Below are positions 1 through 9,171 of a stretch of 64,000 bases of DNA, in pieces (position 1 is the first letter of the stretch; the number at the start of each line of letters is the position of its first letter). The stretch covers positions 1 to 64,000 of the forward strand of contig JBGAPZ010000009.1 in assembly GCA_044220975.1 (NCBI GenBank), given 5' to 3'. The stretch comes from SZUA-430 sp044220975 (GTDB lineage: Bacteria; Pseudomonadota; Alphaproteobacteria; Micropepsales; Micropepsaceae). The notes under the pieces are model-generated. The model searched no databases. It worked only from the letters and a program-made list of their open reading frames with translations, and was not told the DNA's origin. Position numbers and translations under genes: made by a program.

Positions 1-939
1 GACGTTGGGGTGTTCGTGCGAAAGCTTCTCGATCTGGCGCTCGACGCCTTCCGCCACACTGACGGCGCTCGATCCCACCATGCGCTGCACGCCGAAGGCC
101 ACAACCGGCTTGCCGTTCAGATAGGCCGCCTGCCGCGGTTCCGACGCGCCGTCGGTAACCGTTCCAAGGTCGCCCAGCCGGATGCGCCGCCCGTCGCTGA
201 GCGCAATGCGCAACTCGCGCAGTTCGTCAACGCTGGCGGCACTGCCCAGCGTGCGGATCGATTGCTCGCTCGTGCCGACATTTGCGCGGCCACCGGGCAA
301 ATCCGCGTTCACGCGCCTGAGCTGCGAACCGATCTCCGACGCCGTGACACCGTAAGACATCAAGCGTTCGGGAATGAGTTCGATCCGGACCTCGCGATCG
401 ACGCCGCCCGTACGGTTGACCGTTGAGACGCCGGGCACCGAAAGCAAAGCCTTCGCGACATCGTTGTCGACGAACCAGCTGAGATCGACCGCATCCATCG
501 TCTCCGAAGAGACGGAGAACGTCATGATCGCGCCGCCCGACGAGGTTTGGCGCTGGATCGTCGGCTCTTCGATGTCAGCTGGGAGGTCTTGCCTGATCTT
601 CGTGATCGCATCGCGCACGTCGTTGACCGCGCGGTCGGTGTCGGTGCCGATCGCGAATTCGATCGACGTCATCGACATGCCGTCGCTTACGGTGGAGCGG
701 ATATGGCTTACATTGCCGACGCCCGCGACCGCGTTCTCGACCAGGCGCGTCACCTGCGTCTCGAGTTCGGAAGGCGCTGCCCCCGGCTGTGATACGCCGA
801 CCGTCACCGTCGGGATGTCGATGTCGGGAAACTGGTTCACGCCCAATGCGCGGAACGCAATCAACCCTGCCGCGGTCATCAGCACGAACAACAAGATCGA
901 CGTGATCGGTTGGCGAATAGCCCAAGCTGAAATATTCAT
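1..939 (-). CDS. RND-family efflux permease, N-terminal part (cut by window edge)
   Basis: This is the first ~313 residues of an inner-membrane proton-driven RND pump (AcrB/MdtB/CusA superfamily). The reverse-strand translation opens with MNISAWAIRQPITSILLFVL, a typical short N-terminal helix, followed by a porter domain with FPDIDIPTVTV and GVSQPGAAPSELETQVT, which are characteristic of hydrophobe/heavy-metal RND pumps. No stop occurs before base 1, so the C-terminal two thirds lie outside the window. The start ATG shares the bases ATGA with the stop of the small upstream gene, so the two are translationally coupled. With the adaptor further upstream it forms a bipartite efflux operon that needs an outer-membrane channel not seen here. 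Substrate cannot be told from sequence. Confidence 0.93.
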   Translation of the reverse strand, partial: MNISAWAIRQPITSILLFVLMTAAGLIAFRALGVNQFPDIDIPTVTVGVSQPGAAPSELETQVTRLVENAVAGVGNVSHIRSTVSDGMSMTSIEFAIGTDTDRAVNDVRDAITKIRQDLPADIEEPTIQRQTSSGGAIMTFSVSSETMDAVDLSWFVDNDVAKALLSVPGVSTVNRTGGVDREVRIELIPERLMSYGVTASEIGSQLRRVNADLPGGRANVGTSEQSIRTLGSAASVDELRELRIALSDGRRIRLGDLGTVTDGASEPRQAAYLNGKPVVAFGVQRMVGSSAVSVAEGVERQIEKLSHEHPNV

Positions 940-1403
940 TGGTCGTTCTCCTGCATCAGCGTTTCGATGGTGACTTGGCGCCGGCCGTAAACGGCATCGC
1001 CTTCATTCCTTTTGAGCGGCCCAAGCGTGAGAAGGTCGCCCTTCGTGTACGCATGTTCAGGGCACGGCGCGTTCGCCGCTTCGCGAACGAGCACGTCGCG
1101 ATTGCAGAGGTAACTCCACACAGCGCGCGCCGGCGCCTCGGCGTCTGCTGCAGGCGCATCGATTGCAGGCAGCATCTCCACCGGCTCGCGCGGCATCTCG
1201 GAGGGCGCCGCTGGCGTCAACATCGCGGCCGGCACGACTGCGTTCGCCGCCGCAGGAACGTGGCCGAGCAACGACAGCGCGCCGGCGCTCCACACGAAGA
1301 CCGTGTTGACGACCATCATCGTGGTCCACGCAACGTCGGCCCGCTCGGCCACCTTGACGACGGCCGCCACCGCGGGCCGTTGCAGCAACTTCTTGAATGT
1401 CAT
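936..1403 (-). CDS. Unknown small membrane-anchored protein inside the RND operon
   Basis: A 155-residue protein that I do not recognise. It has one hydrophobic segment at about residues 24-45 (TTMMVVNTVFVWSAGALSLL), then a Pro/Ala-rich stretch and a short C-terminal part with two cysteines (SYLCNRDVLV and NAPCPEHAY), so it may be anchored with a periplasmic tail. It sits between the adaptor and the pump, with about 22 bases before it and a 4-base ATGA overlap with the pump start, so it is expressed with them. A GTG at 1415 would add four residues, but the ATG at 1403 has AGAGG about 11 bases upstream. An accessory role for the pump is only inference from position. Confidence 0.75.
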   Translation of the reverse strand: MTFKKLLQRPAVAAVVKVAERADVAWTTMMVVNTVFVWSAGALSLLGHVPAAANAVVPAAMLTPAAPSEMPREPVEMLPAIDAPAADAEAPARAVWSYLCNRDVLVREAANAPCPEHAYTKGDLLTLGPLKRNEGDAVYGRRQVTIETLMQENDQ

Positions 1404-1425
1404 GACACAACCCACCTCTTACATC

Positions 1426-2568
1426 TCACGCCGCGTTCGCGGCCCTTACATGACCCGTGACCCGCACGGGATCGCCTTCGCTCAACAAACCCGCGCCGTC
1501 GAACACGACGCGCGCGCCCTTGGTGAGACCCTTGCGCACCTCGACGACCTTCGCCGTTCGCACGCCAGTTTCAATTTTCGTCAGTTGCACGCGTCCATCT
1601 TTGGCGAGCGTGAACGCATAGCTCTCGCCGTCGCGCGTCACGACCGCATCGAGCGGCAACGTCAGCACCTCGGCTTCGCCGCCCATGATGTCCCCGCGCG
1701 CAAACATGCCGGGCTTGACCCGCACATCCGCCGGTAGCGCGACATGCACGACGCCATTGCGGGAGCGCGCATCGATCGTCTCGGAGACGAGCCGGATCGT
1801 GCCTTCGATTTGGCCGCCGGCGGCGGTCAGCGTAGCCTTCTGTCCTTCGCGCAGCGCGGCGATTTGATGGTCGGGTAACTCCGCCTTCCACTCGAGCCTG
1901 CCGTCGCGAATGATCCGGAAGAGCTCCGTGCCGTTGCCGATGACCTGCCCTTGCGCAACGCTGCGCGACGCGATCACGCCGTCGGCCGGTGCTACGATTT
2001 GAGTCTGCTTCAACCTTGCCTGCAACTCGTCGCACTGAGCCCTAACGATGGCGACCTGCGCCCGCGCCGCCATGGCCGCGGCGCGCCGCTGATCGATCAA
2101 CTGCTTGCTGGCAAAGCCGCGTGTTCCAAGTTCGACCGCGCGGCGCTCGTTGGCCATCGCTTCGGCAGCACTCGCGCTGGCGCTTCCGATCTGCGCGCGC
2201 GCCTGCGCCAATTGCGCATCGAGGATCGATCGGTTCAGCCGGGCCAGAACCTGGCCCTGCTGCACTTGATCGCCCTCGTCGACGAACAGTTCGGCAATGG
2301 CGAGCCCGCCGACTTCGGAGCCGACGATGATTTCGTCGACCGCACCGATTGTGCCCGATGCCGGAATGCCGATCGCAAGCTTCGTCGTGGCGACTTCAGT
2401 TGTGGTGACGGCAAGGCCTGCGGCTTGCGTCGCGGTTGCGGCGGCTTCGCTTTTCGCCGGCGCCAGCATCGCCGTGGCGAGCCCGAAGGTCAGGACCATC
2501 GCCCCGCCTGCAGCTCCGAGCGCTATGGGGAGTGGCAGTTTCGTCAGCGTCGATTTTAAGAACGGCAT
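1426..2568 (-). CDS. RND efflux periplasmic adaptor (HlyD/AcrA family)
   Basis: Membrane fusion protein of 380 residues that links the inner-membrane pump to an outer-membrane channel. The N-terminus has a hydrophobic anchor (LPIALGAAGGAMVLTFGLA, about residues 13-31). Then come a lipoyl-like half motif (SEVGGLAIAELFVDEGDQVQ), a coiled-coil hairpin rich in Ala/Gln/Arg (about 105-190), the second lipoyl half (IVAPADGVIASRSVAQGQVI) and the beta-barrel and membrane-proximal domains ending in GDPVRVTGH. Length is normal for the family. It is the first gene of the left-reading operon, and its upstream region holds two palindromes probably bound by the divergent TetR protein. Confidence 0.93.
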   Translation of the reverse strand: MPFLKSTLTKLPLPIALGAAGGAMVLTFGLATAMLAPAKSEAAATATQAAGLAVTTTEVATTKLAIGIPASGTIGAVDEIIVGSEVGGLAIAELFVDEGDQVQQGQVLARLNRSILDAQLAQARAQIGSASASAAEAMANERRAVELGTRGFASKQLIDQRRAAAMAARAQVAIVRAQCDELQARLKQTQIVAPADGVIASRSVAQGQVIGNGTELFRIIRDGRLEWKAELPDHQIAALREGQKATLTAAGGQIEGTIRLVSETIDARSRNGVVHVALPADVRVKPGMFARGDIMGGEAEVLTLPLDAVVTRDGESYAFTLAKDGRVQLTKIETGVRTAKVVEVRKGLTKGARVVFDGAGLLSEGDPVRVTGHVRAANAA

Positions 2569-2620
2569 GGCTGAAATCCTTGGTTTGAGGCTGGCTATCC
2601 CTGCCGGTTTCGCCGGTAGA

Positions 2621-2673
2621 TATTGACCAACCAGTCAGTCAATACATACTATTGACTAATCAGTCAGTCAATA
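2621..2673. promoter_or_regulatory. Two near-identical palindromes, probable TetR operators
   Basis: Two 24-base imperfect palindromes at 2621-2644 and 2650-2673 differ at only two positions and repeat with a 29-base period. Each has perfect 7-base outer arms (TATTGAC / GTCAATA), and the right half carries a doubled GTCA. They lie between the divergent adaptor and TetR genes, where an autorepressing local regulator would bind. The TTGACTGACTGGT-like content resembles operators of TetR/AcrR regulators of efflux pumps. Identification as operator is inference. Confidence 0.75.
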
Positions 2674-2717
2674 TGATACTGCAAAAAAAAGTGCGGTAAC
2701 CAAAGGAAAGGCCGAAA

Positions 2718-3350
2718 ATGACCGCAGACAGCCCCGAAATCCGTCAGCGCAGGCGCAAAGAAGAGCGGCCGGACGAGATCCTCGCCGCCGCGCTCACCGT
2801 TTTCAGCCGGGATGGATTTTCAGCCGCGCGTCTTGACGAGATCGCCGAGCGCGCGGGCTGCACGAAGGGCACGATCTACGTCTACTTCGCTTCAAAGGAA
2901 GAACTGTTCAAAGCGGTGGTGCGCAAACTGATCACACCGCAGTTCCGCGCCGTCGACGATGTACTCAACGACGAGAGCCTCGACGTACCAACCCGCATTC
3001 GCCGCTTCGTGATAGGCGCCTACAAACACATCATCGAAAACCCGTCTGCGGTCGATGTCCTGCGTCTGCTGATAGCCGACGGGCCGAAGTTCCACGACCT
3101 CGTCGAGTTCTACCTCGAAGAAATCCCACGCCGTGGCTTAGCCCTCATGCGCACGACATTGCAGAAAGGAATTGCTCGCGGCGAAATCCGCCGCATCGAT
3201 ACCGACTTCGCGCCCTTCATCATACTGGGTCCGATCAACGCCGAGAATGTCCGCCGCCTGATGTCCGGACACCGCGACCTCGACATGGACAGGATGGTGC
3301 AAACCCACCTCGACATGCTGTTCAACGGCCTGCTTGCGAAAGGCCCTTGA
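2718..3350 (+). CDS. TetR/AcrR-family transcriptional regulator
   Basis: A 210-residue repressor. The N-terminal helix-turn-helix is clear: ILAAALTVFSRDGFSAARLD, then EIAERAGCTKGTIYVYFASK, then EELFKAVV, about residues 20-68. The C-terminal ligand-binding part (FVIGAYKHIIENPSAVDVLR, and a late LGPINAENVRRLMSGHRDLD) resembles the AefR-like C-terminal family. It is divergent from the RND operon, with paired palindromes in the 150-base gap, so it most likely represses both the pump genes and itself and is released by a pump substrate. Confidence 0.92.
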   Translation: MTADSPEIRQRRRKEERPDEILAAALTVFSRDGFSAARLDEIAERAGCTKGTIYVYFASKEELFKAVVRKLITPQFRAVDDVLNDESLDVPTRIRRFVIGAYKHIIENPSAVDVLRLLIADGPKFHDLVEFYLEEIPRRGLALMRTTLQKGIARGEIRRIDTDFAPFIILGPINAENVRRLMSGHRDLDMDRMVQTHLDMLFNGLLAKGP

Positions 3351-3484
3351 ACGTGCAGCCACCCGCAACGGGCGATCATGTTCGTGGCTCATAAAGTCAT
3401 GCCGTTCGCACACGGGGGTCGCTAAAATCAACGTTGCAACGGCGCAGGCCTGCGCCCTTGGCGCGCCGCCACGAGGAACGAAAA

Positions 3485-3961
3485 ATGCTCGCCCGCATAT
3501 TCCCACAGCAGTTCGACAACCAGTACCGCGGCTACCTGGCGGCGCTAATATTGTTCGCGCCCATCGTGCTGATGAAACTCGCGATCGGCATCAACACCAC
3601 GGGCTTGAACCCCTGGGTCCCGAGCCAGCGCGTCATCACGGGGGCGGACGGCATTCCACTCGACACGTTTAGCCCGGCGGCGCAAGAGATCGTGATCAAA
3701 CTGTTCGCCTATTGGGGCCTCTCGCAGGCGGTGTTCTGCGGGCTCTGCCTACTCGCGCTCGTGCGATACCGCGCATTGGTGCCGTTGCTCTATCTCATGC
3801 TGCTCGCCGATCAACTTGGCCGCAAAGGGCTGGCTCTCCTCCACACAACTGACGTCGCCGGCAACGTCGGTACGCCGATCGGCTCCGCGATCAATCTGGG
3901 GCTGCTGGCAGCGCTCCTCATCGGCTTCGTCTTGTCGATCCAAGACAAAACCAAGGCGTAA
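3485..3961 (+). CDS. Unknown multi-pass membrane protein
   Basis: A 158-residue protein with about four hydrophobic segments: YLAALILFAPIVLMKLAIG, LFAYWGLSQAVFCGLCLLAL, ALVPLLYLMLLADQLG and GSAINLGLLAALLIGFVLSI. The ATG at 3485 is preferred over an upstream TTG because GAGGAACG lies directly before it at good spacing. No catalytic motif is visible and I do not assign a function. It stands alone between the TetR gene and a glutathione transferase on the same strand. Confidence 0.75.
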   Translation: MLARIFPQQFDNQYRGYLAALILFAPIVLMKLAIGINTTGLNPWVPSQRVITGADGIPLDTFSPAAQEIVIKLFAYWGLSQAVFCGLCLLALVRYRALVPLLYLMLLADQLGRKGLALLHTTDVAGNVGTPIGSAINLGLLAALLIGFVLSIQDKTKA

Positions 3962-4040
3962 GACCTACCGCAGCTCAACCGCTCGCAGGCGCACGCCATT
4001 CCTGCTATCGGAAGGCCTCACCCGCCGGAGGCCGCACCCC

Positions 4041-4670
4041 ATGATCAAACTGCACCATCTGAACAACTCCCGCTCGCACCGCGTTCTGTGGCTGTTGGAA
4101 GAGCTGGGCGTGCCCTACGAGATCGTGCACCACAAACGCGACGCCACCACGCGCCTCGCTCCGCCGGAGCTGAAGAAGATCCACCCGCTCGGCAAGTCGC
4201 CGGTGATTACAGACGGTGCGCAAACGGTGGCCGAATCCGGTGCGATCATCGAGTATCTGACGAAGACATACGGCAAGGGAAAGTTCTGGCCGGCCGACAC
4301 GGCGCCGAACTGGGTCGCGCATACCCATTGGATGCACTTCGCAGAAGGTTCCGCGATGCTGCCTTTCATGCTGGCGCTCTACGTGGGCATGCTGGGCGAA
4401 GGCGGCGCACCCTTGAAACCACGCATCGAAAGCGAGATCGCCAACCACCTGGACTACATGGAACAGACGATCGGCAAGCACGACTATTTCGCAGGCAACG
4501 ACTTCACCGCGGCCGATATCCAGATGTCGTTCATCCTCGAGATCGCTGATCGCGGCAGCCGCCTGAAGGACTATCCGAACCTGGCGGGGCTCCTAAAGCG
4601 CCTGCACGATCGCCCCGCCTACAAGCGCGCCATCGAAAAAGGCGGCCCGCTGGAACTGATGCGGCGGTAG
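4041..4670 (+). CDS. Glutathione S-transferase
   Basis: A 209-residue cytosolic GST. The N-terminal thioredoxin-like domain has NNSRSHRVLWLLEELGVPYE, LKKIHPLGKSPVITDG with the cis-proline, and VAESGAIIEYL, which contacts the glutathione gamma-glutamyl group. The all-helical C-terminal domain has DYFAGNDFTAADIQMSFILE, the usual N-capping box. The first ATG with a good Shine-Dalgarno (GGAGG about 9 bases upstream) gives a full-length family member. An upstream in-frame extension also exists but lacks family similarity. Substrate is unknown. Confidence 0.92.
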   Translation: MIKLHHLNNSRSHRVLWLLEELGVPYEIVHHKRDATTRLAPPELKKIHPLGKSPVITDGAQTVAESGAIIEYLTKTYGKGKFWPADTAPNWVAHTHWMHFAEGSAMLPFMLALYVGMLGEGGAPLKPRIESEIANHLDYMEQTIGKHDYFAGNDFTAADIQMSFILEIADRGSRLKDYPNLAGLLKRLHDRPAYKRAIEKGGPLELMRR

Positions 4671-4698
4671 CTATTAAGGCTGCCGCCGCCTTGTTGGC

Positions 4699-5922
4699 CT
4701 ATTTCAAGGCCTTCGCCGGCGTTCCGTTCGGCACAAAAAGCACCGCATCGAAGGCCCAAATCATGGCGCGCGCCTCTTCGCCCAGGTGCGCCCAGCGCCG
4801 GGGCTTGTCCTTCCAGGGCGCAAGATCGAACAATGTGAGCTGTTTCGTATCGACCTGCGAAACGAGATCCGGAAAGTCCTTGCCGAGGTCGAGAGAGCAA
4901 GACGCGACATTGCCCATGAAGTCGCCAGCCTTCGTACCGGGTCCGCAAAGGATGAGCAGATTGAACGCGCTCTTGCCCTCGCTCGCGGCCAAATCGGCGA
5001 CAACGTTTCCGAGCGACGGCACATGCGATGACGAAAGCCCGCGCATCATATGGTTCGCGCCGAATTTGAAGAACACTTTCGGTCCGCCACGCTCGCGATA
5101 AAGACTGAGAAACGTTCGCTGCATCAACGTTTCGCGTTCCAGATTGGCGGCATAGCCGCTGAGCCCGGTGGTGACGCCCACGAACGGCTGATAGATTCGC
5201 GCCGACAGGATCATGTCGTCAACGAGCTGGGCGAGACGCCGGTCTTGATCCGCGTTGAGCAGTCCGCGAAGTTTCTTCAATTCGCCGATATCGTTTTTGC
5301 CGAGGAATTCAAGGTTACCCTTGGCTTGGCCAGCGAGCGCGGCGGCCATTGCCCTGGCCTCGGCGCTAGAGGCCTGCACTGCGATATCGTTGAGCAACAC
5401 CGGGCAAGCCCCAATGAACACTTGATCGAGGCCCCACAGCGCGGGCTTCGCGTCAGCGTTGGCTTTCACCGCAGCGTCCGCAAGCGCGGCCTCCGCCGAC
5501 CAATTGTAGAACGGAATCGCGAATTTTTGACCGTCGCCACCCAGAAATTTTGTGACCTCCTTCGTGCCGCCTGCACGCAACATCGTCTCAAGCTTGGCGG
5601 CAATGTAGGGATCGGTCTCGATCGCAAAGTGCCGGTAACCTGCTTGGGCGAGATCGGGCACCATGGCGCGCACAGTGTCGGCGATGGTCGCAACGCCGTG
5701 TTCTTCGCCGAACAACACGAACTGAGACGCCGCCATGCGCGCACGCAGAGCGTCGGCGCCAGGCCCGACGAGCTTGCCACCTTTGATTTCGATCGTCGTG
5801 CGGCTTTGGCTCAGCGTCTCCTGGAATTTCTGCTTCAACTCGTCGAGTGTAGGCTCCGCCGCCAATGCGACGGATGCGACTAGAGCAATCGACGCGAAGG
5901 CCGCGAAAGCTGCAATTTTCAT
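4699..5922 (-). CDS. Secreted EreA/ChaN-like protein of unknown substrate
   Basis: A 407-residue protein with a signal peptide (MKIAAFAAFASIALVASVAL, cleavage near ALAAEP). The mature part has FGEEHG at about residues 71-76 and FKFGANHMMRG near the C-terminus. These acidic/His motifs are spaced as in the erythromycin-esterase/ChaN-like fold, where paired Glu/His residues form the active or metal-binding site. The substrate is unknown, and the resemblance is by motif only. It stands alone, about 95 bases from the TRAP transporter on the same strand. Confidence 0.6.
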   Translation of the reverse strand: MKIAAFAAFASIALVASVALAAEPTLDELKQKFQETLSQSRTTIEIKGGKLVGPGADALRARMAASQFVLFGEEHGVATIADTVRAMVPDLAQAGYRHFAIETDPYIAAKLETMLRAGGTKEVTKFLGGDGQKFAIPFYNWSAEAALADAAVKANADAKPALWGLDQVFIGACPVLLNDIAVQASSAEARAMAAALAGQAKGNLEFLGKNDIGELKKLRGLLNADQDRRLAQLVDDMILSARIYQPFVGVTTGLSGYAANLERETLMQRTFLSLYRERGGPKVFFKFGANHMMRGLSSSHVPSLGNVVADLAASEGKSAFNLLILCGPGTKAGDFMGNVASCSLDLGKDFPDLVSQVDTKQLTLFDLAPWKDKPRRWAHLGEEARAMIWAFDAVLFVPNGTPAKALK

Positions 5923-6016
5923 TGGGTCCCCTCACTGTCCCGAGGACAGTAGAGATGAAGCGGGGCGCCCCTCCAAGCCCCAGTGACCAACCTGTCGTTC
6001 ACAATTCCGCGCTTGG

Positions 6017-8110
6017 TCACTCGTTCTCGGGCTCATCGCGATCGACCGGTGTTTTGATCCAGCCTTTCACCCGCGCCACGTGTGCGGCGACCGCAACGGC
6101 GGCAAGCGCCAAGCCCGCCGCGTCGAACCAAGGGTCGGCATAGAACAGCGCAAGCCCCGCCGCCCCGGCGACGACACGTTCGCTCAAATTCACCTCAGCA
6201 ATGATCCAACCGCCGAACGCCGCCGCGAGCGCCGCCACGGCAATGCATGCGGTACCGAATGTCCAGGCGATGGAAACCGGATCGCCCATCATCAACAGGC
6301 CCACGCCGTCCGGCGACAGGCAAAACATGAACGGCACCAGGAACGCGGGCAGACAATATTTCCAGGCCTGCATCATTGTCGAAAACGACTCGCCCCGCGT
6401 AATCGCAGCCGCCGCGAACGGCGCAAGTGCGGTTGGCGGTGAGACATCGGCAAGCACGGCGTAATAGAACAGGAACATGTGCGCTGCAGGCGGCGCGACC
6501 CCGGCCGCTGTCATCGCAGGGACCAGCATCACGGCTGCAATAATGTAGGAGGCGGTCACCGGCACAGCTGTGCCAAGTACCCACATCGCAAGCGCCGCCA
6601 GCAGGATCGTGAGAAACAGATTGCCGCCACCGAAGTCGACGATTAGGCCGGAGATATTTAGCCCAAGGCCGGTCAGCGTAATTACGGAAACGATGATGCC
6701 TGCGCACGCGCAGGTCGCAGCAACACCGACAACGTTTCGTGCCCCATCGATCAGCGCTTCGACCATCGCGGTCGCGCCGGCACCCACTGTGCCGCCCTCG
6801 CGCCACGCGCCAAGCCACATCGCCACCGAGTAAGCCGTAGCAGCGCAAATGCCGATGAACACGGCTGACGACACGCGTTCGCCCACGGCCCAGGCCAGCA
6901 GCACGAACACGGCACCTACGGCCGCGCCTTCGAGAAGCGAAAGGCGCGTGTTCGCGCGCAAGAGGCTTAGGCTGAACGCAAGCGCGATCGACCAAAACAC
7001 AGCCATGAACGCGCTCATGCCGGTGACCAGCAGCACCGCGATCGCACCCAGCGATATGAAGTGATAGCCCTGCGCGCGCGCCAAAGCCCACGCCGTACCT
7101 TCGCTGGTGCGCACCGGTTTCACGCCGAGGCGGCGCGCGTCCGCCTCAACCATCAGCCAGCATGACAGGTAGTAAAGCAGCGTTGGAAGCGTCGCCATCA
7201 CCAGCACGTCGAGATAGCTGACCTCGAGATACTCCGCGATAATGAACGCGGCCGCCCCGAGCGTCGGCGGTGAAAGCAACGCACCAATTCCCGCCGCCGA
7301 CAACAAACCGCCCGCGACGTTCGGGGGATACCCGGAGCGCTTCAACATCGGCCAAGCGAGCGTCGCCAGCGTCACCGTCGTCGCAACGCCGCTGCCCGAC
7401 ACCGTGCCGAGCAAGAACCCGGACGCGACGGTCGCCCGCCCCGGCGCGGACGCACTTGGCCGCCTGCCGAACAACGCAAAAGCCCATTCGATAAAGAACG
7501 TGCCCGCACCACTCTTCGCGAGGACCGCGCCGTAGATCGTGAAGAGCACGATGAACGTCGCCGCTACGTCGAGCGGCGTCGAGAAAATCCCCTCAAGCGT
7601 CAAATAGTTCTGCCCGACGATCCGCTCGATCGATTTCCCGCGGTGCCCGAACGGTTCGGGAAAATATGGCCCCGCAAGCGCATAGATCAAAAAGGCGACC
7701 GTGATCAGCGGCAGCGCCCACCCAGTCGTCCGGCGCGTCGCTTCCAAAATACAGACGATCAAACCGATCCCGAGCCAAACCTCGATCTCAAGTGGCCGCG
7801 TCGCCCGCGTCTTCACCTCTTCGATATGCGTCGCGAGGTAGAAAAGAGCCGCCGTGCCGATGGCGATCAACACCCAATCCACGACCCAAACATGGTCGCG
7901 GTACTTGCCCTTTTGCCAAGCCGGATAAAGCAAAAACGAAAGCGCGAGCACAAGCCCCAGGAAAGCCGCCCGATACTCCGTCGTCCCGATCGAATACTGC
8001 GTCCAATAGAGCGCAAGCGCCGAGAGCACGAATGCAAGAACACCGGCCACCCACGCCATCGGCTGAGACAACCGGCGCGTCGGTTGCTCGTCGGTGATCG
8101 TCTCGCTCAT
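6017..8110 (-). CDS. TRAP transporter permease, fused small and large subunits (TAXI type)
   Basis: A 697-residue polytopic membrane protein that imports a substrate with a sodium gradient, together with a TAXI binding protein. The length and many hydrophobic segments fit the fused DctQM arrangement of the 4TM/12TM family. Recognisable large-subunit stretches include GSGVATTVTLATLAWPMLKR, PNVAGGLLSAAGIGALLSPP and FYYAVLADVSPPTALAPFAA. It lies 19 bases downstream of the TAXI gene on the same strand, so the two form one transcription unit. Substrate is not evident; characterised TAXI systems are few. Confidence 0.93.
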   Translation of the reverse strand: MSETITDEQPTRRLSQPMAWVAGVLAFVLSALALYWTQYSIGTTEYRAAFLGLVLALSFLLYPAWQKGKYRDHVWVVDWVLIAIGTAALFYLATHIEEVKTRATRPLEIEVWLGIGLIVCILEATRRTTGWALPLITVAFLIYALAGPYFPEPFGHRGKSIERIVGQNYLTLEGIFSTPLDVAATFIVLFTIYGAVLAKSGAGTFFIEWAFALFGRRPSASAPGRATVASGFLLGTVSGSGVATTVTLATLAWPMLKRSGYPPNVAGGLLSAAGIGALLSPPTLGAAAFIIAEYLEVSYLDVLVMATLPTLLYYLSCWLMVEADARRLGVKPVRTSEGTAWALARAQGYHFISLGAIAVLLVTGMSAFMAVFWSIALAFSLSLLRANTRLSLLEGAAVGAVFVLLAWAVGERVSSAVFIGICAATAYSVAMWLGAWREGGTVGAGATAMVEALIDGARNVVGVAATCACAGIIVSVITLTGLGLNISGLIVDFGGGNLFLTILLAALAMWVLGTAVPVTASYIIAAVMLVPAMTAAGVAPPAAHMFLFYYAVLADVSPPTALAPFAAAAITRGESFSTMMQAWKYCLPAFLVPFMFCLSPDGVGLLMMGDPVSIAWTFGTACIAVAALAAAFGGWIIAEVNLSERVVAGAAGLALFYADPWFDAAGLALAAVAVAAHVARVKGWIKTPVDRDEPENE

Positions 8111-8129
8111 GCCGCGAGCTCTTTTGGAA

Positions 8130-9092
8130 TCACTTCACCGCGCCACGCGCTTTGTAGAACGCAAGGGCCGCCGGATGGAACGGCACCGCCGTCTTGGCGG
8201 CCGCGCCCGCAACCGTCAACGTCTTCGCCTCCGGGTGAATCTTCTGCACCTCGGCAAGGTTGTCGAACACGCCCTTCAAGATCTTTGTCACCGTCTCGGC
8301 CTTCATATCCGCGCTCACGAACATGATGTTGGCGACGCCCACGCCGGGCACATCCTTGGGCACATCCGCGTACACCGCCTTCGGCATCGTGAACGCGCGA
8401 TAGAGCCCCGGATATTTCACGTTGAGCTTCGCAAGCACATCAGCGGCTGGCACAAACACGACCTTCACGTTTCCCGTTGTCACCAAATCCGTGATCGCCG
8501 AGGTGGGCAGACCGCCGATCCAAAACATCGCCTGGATCTTGCCGTCTTTGAGTGCGCCGACGGACTCCGCGACGCTCAAATTGTCGCGTCTAACGTCTTT
8601 CATTGGGTTCAAACCGCCGGCTTCGAGCATCCGGTCGGCGATCGCCTCGGTGCTCGATCCCGCCGAACCGACGGAGACGCGCTGGCCCTTCATGTCGGCC
8701 ACCTTGGCGATCTTCGCGTCAGCCCGCGCAACGATGTGAACGAAGCTGTCGTAGAGCACGGCAATCGTCGCAATATTTTGCGGGCCAGTGTCCTTGTACG
8801 CCCCGACGCCCTTCAAACCATCGACCGCCGAGTCGATCGTCGACATTCCGATGTCGGCATCGCCCGCTGTCACGAGCTTGATGTTGTCGACGGACCCGCC
8901 GGTCACCTCCGCCGTCACCTGAAATCCCGCTACCTTCTGCGTCAGAATGCGCGCGAGGCCGCCGCCAAAGGGATAATAGACGCCGCCCGTGCCCCCGGTC
9001 GCGATCGAAAGCCTAAGCGTCGATGCGGCAAAGGCGCCGCCCGCGGCAAGCAAAGCGACGGCAACGGCAACAACCGCAAAACGGGCGTTCAT
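8130..9092 (-). CDS. TAXI-family TRAP transporter solute-binding protein
   Basis: A 320-residue periplasmic binding protein. It has a signal peptide (MNARFAVVAVAVALLAAGGA) followed by LRLSIATGGTGGVYYPFGGG, the hallmark TAXI N-terminal motif. Later come VSVGSAGSSTEAIADRML and NIMFVSADMKAETVTKIL. ATG 9092 is preferred to an upstream TTG because GAGGA lies about 8 bases before it. It is the first gene of a two-gene unit with the fused permease, and it is divergent from arfB with about 79 bases between them. Confidence 0.93.
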   Translation of the reverse strand: MNARFAVVAVAVALLAAGGAFAASTLRLSIATGGTGGVYYPFGGGLARILTQKVAGFQVTAEVTGGSVDNIKLVTAGDADIGMSTIDSAVDGLKGVGAYKDTGPQNIATIAVLYDSFVHIVARADAKIAKVADMKGQRVSVGSAGSSTEAIADRMLEAGGLNPMKDVRRDNLSVAESVGALKDGKIQAMFWIGGLPTSAITDLVTTGNVKVVFVPAADVLAKLNVKYPGLYRAFTMPKAVYADVPKDVPGVGVANIMFVSADMKAETVTKILKGVFDNLAEVQKIHPEAKTLTVAGAAAKTAVPFHPAALAFYKARGAVK

Positions 9093-9171
9093 GAGCGCAA
9101 TCCTCAAAGTGGGCGGCAGACTGTGCCAAGCCTTTGCGCCGGGCGCAATCGGCGCTATTCGTGGCCCTCAG

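Noticed and set aside
3816..4040. N-terminal extension of the glutathione transferase overlapping the previous membrane protein
   Set aside because: A good ribosome binding site and the standard GST start are at 4041; the extension is a frame shadow.
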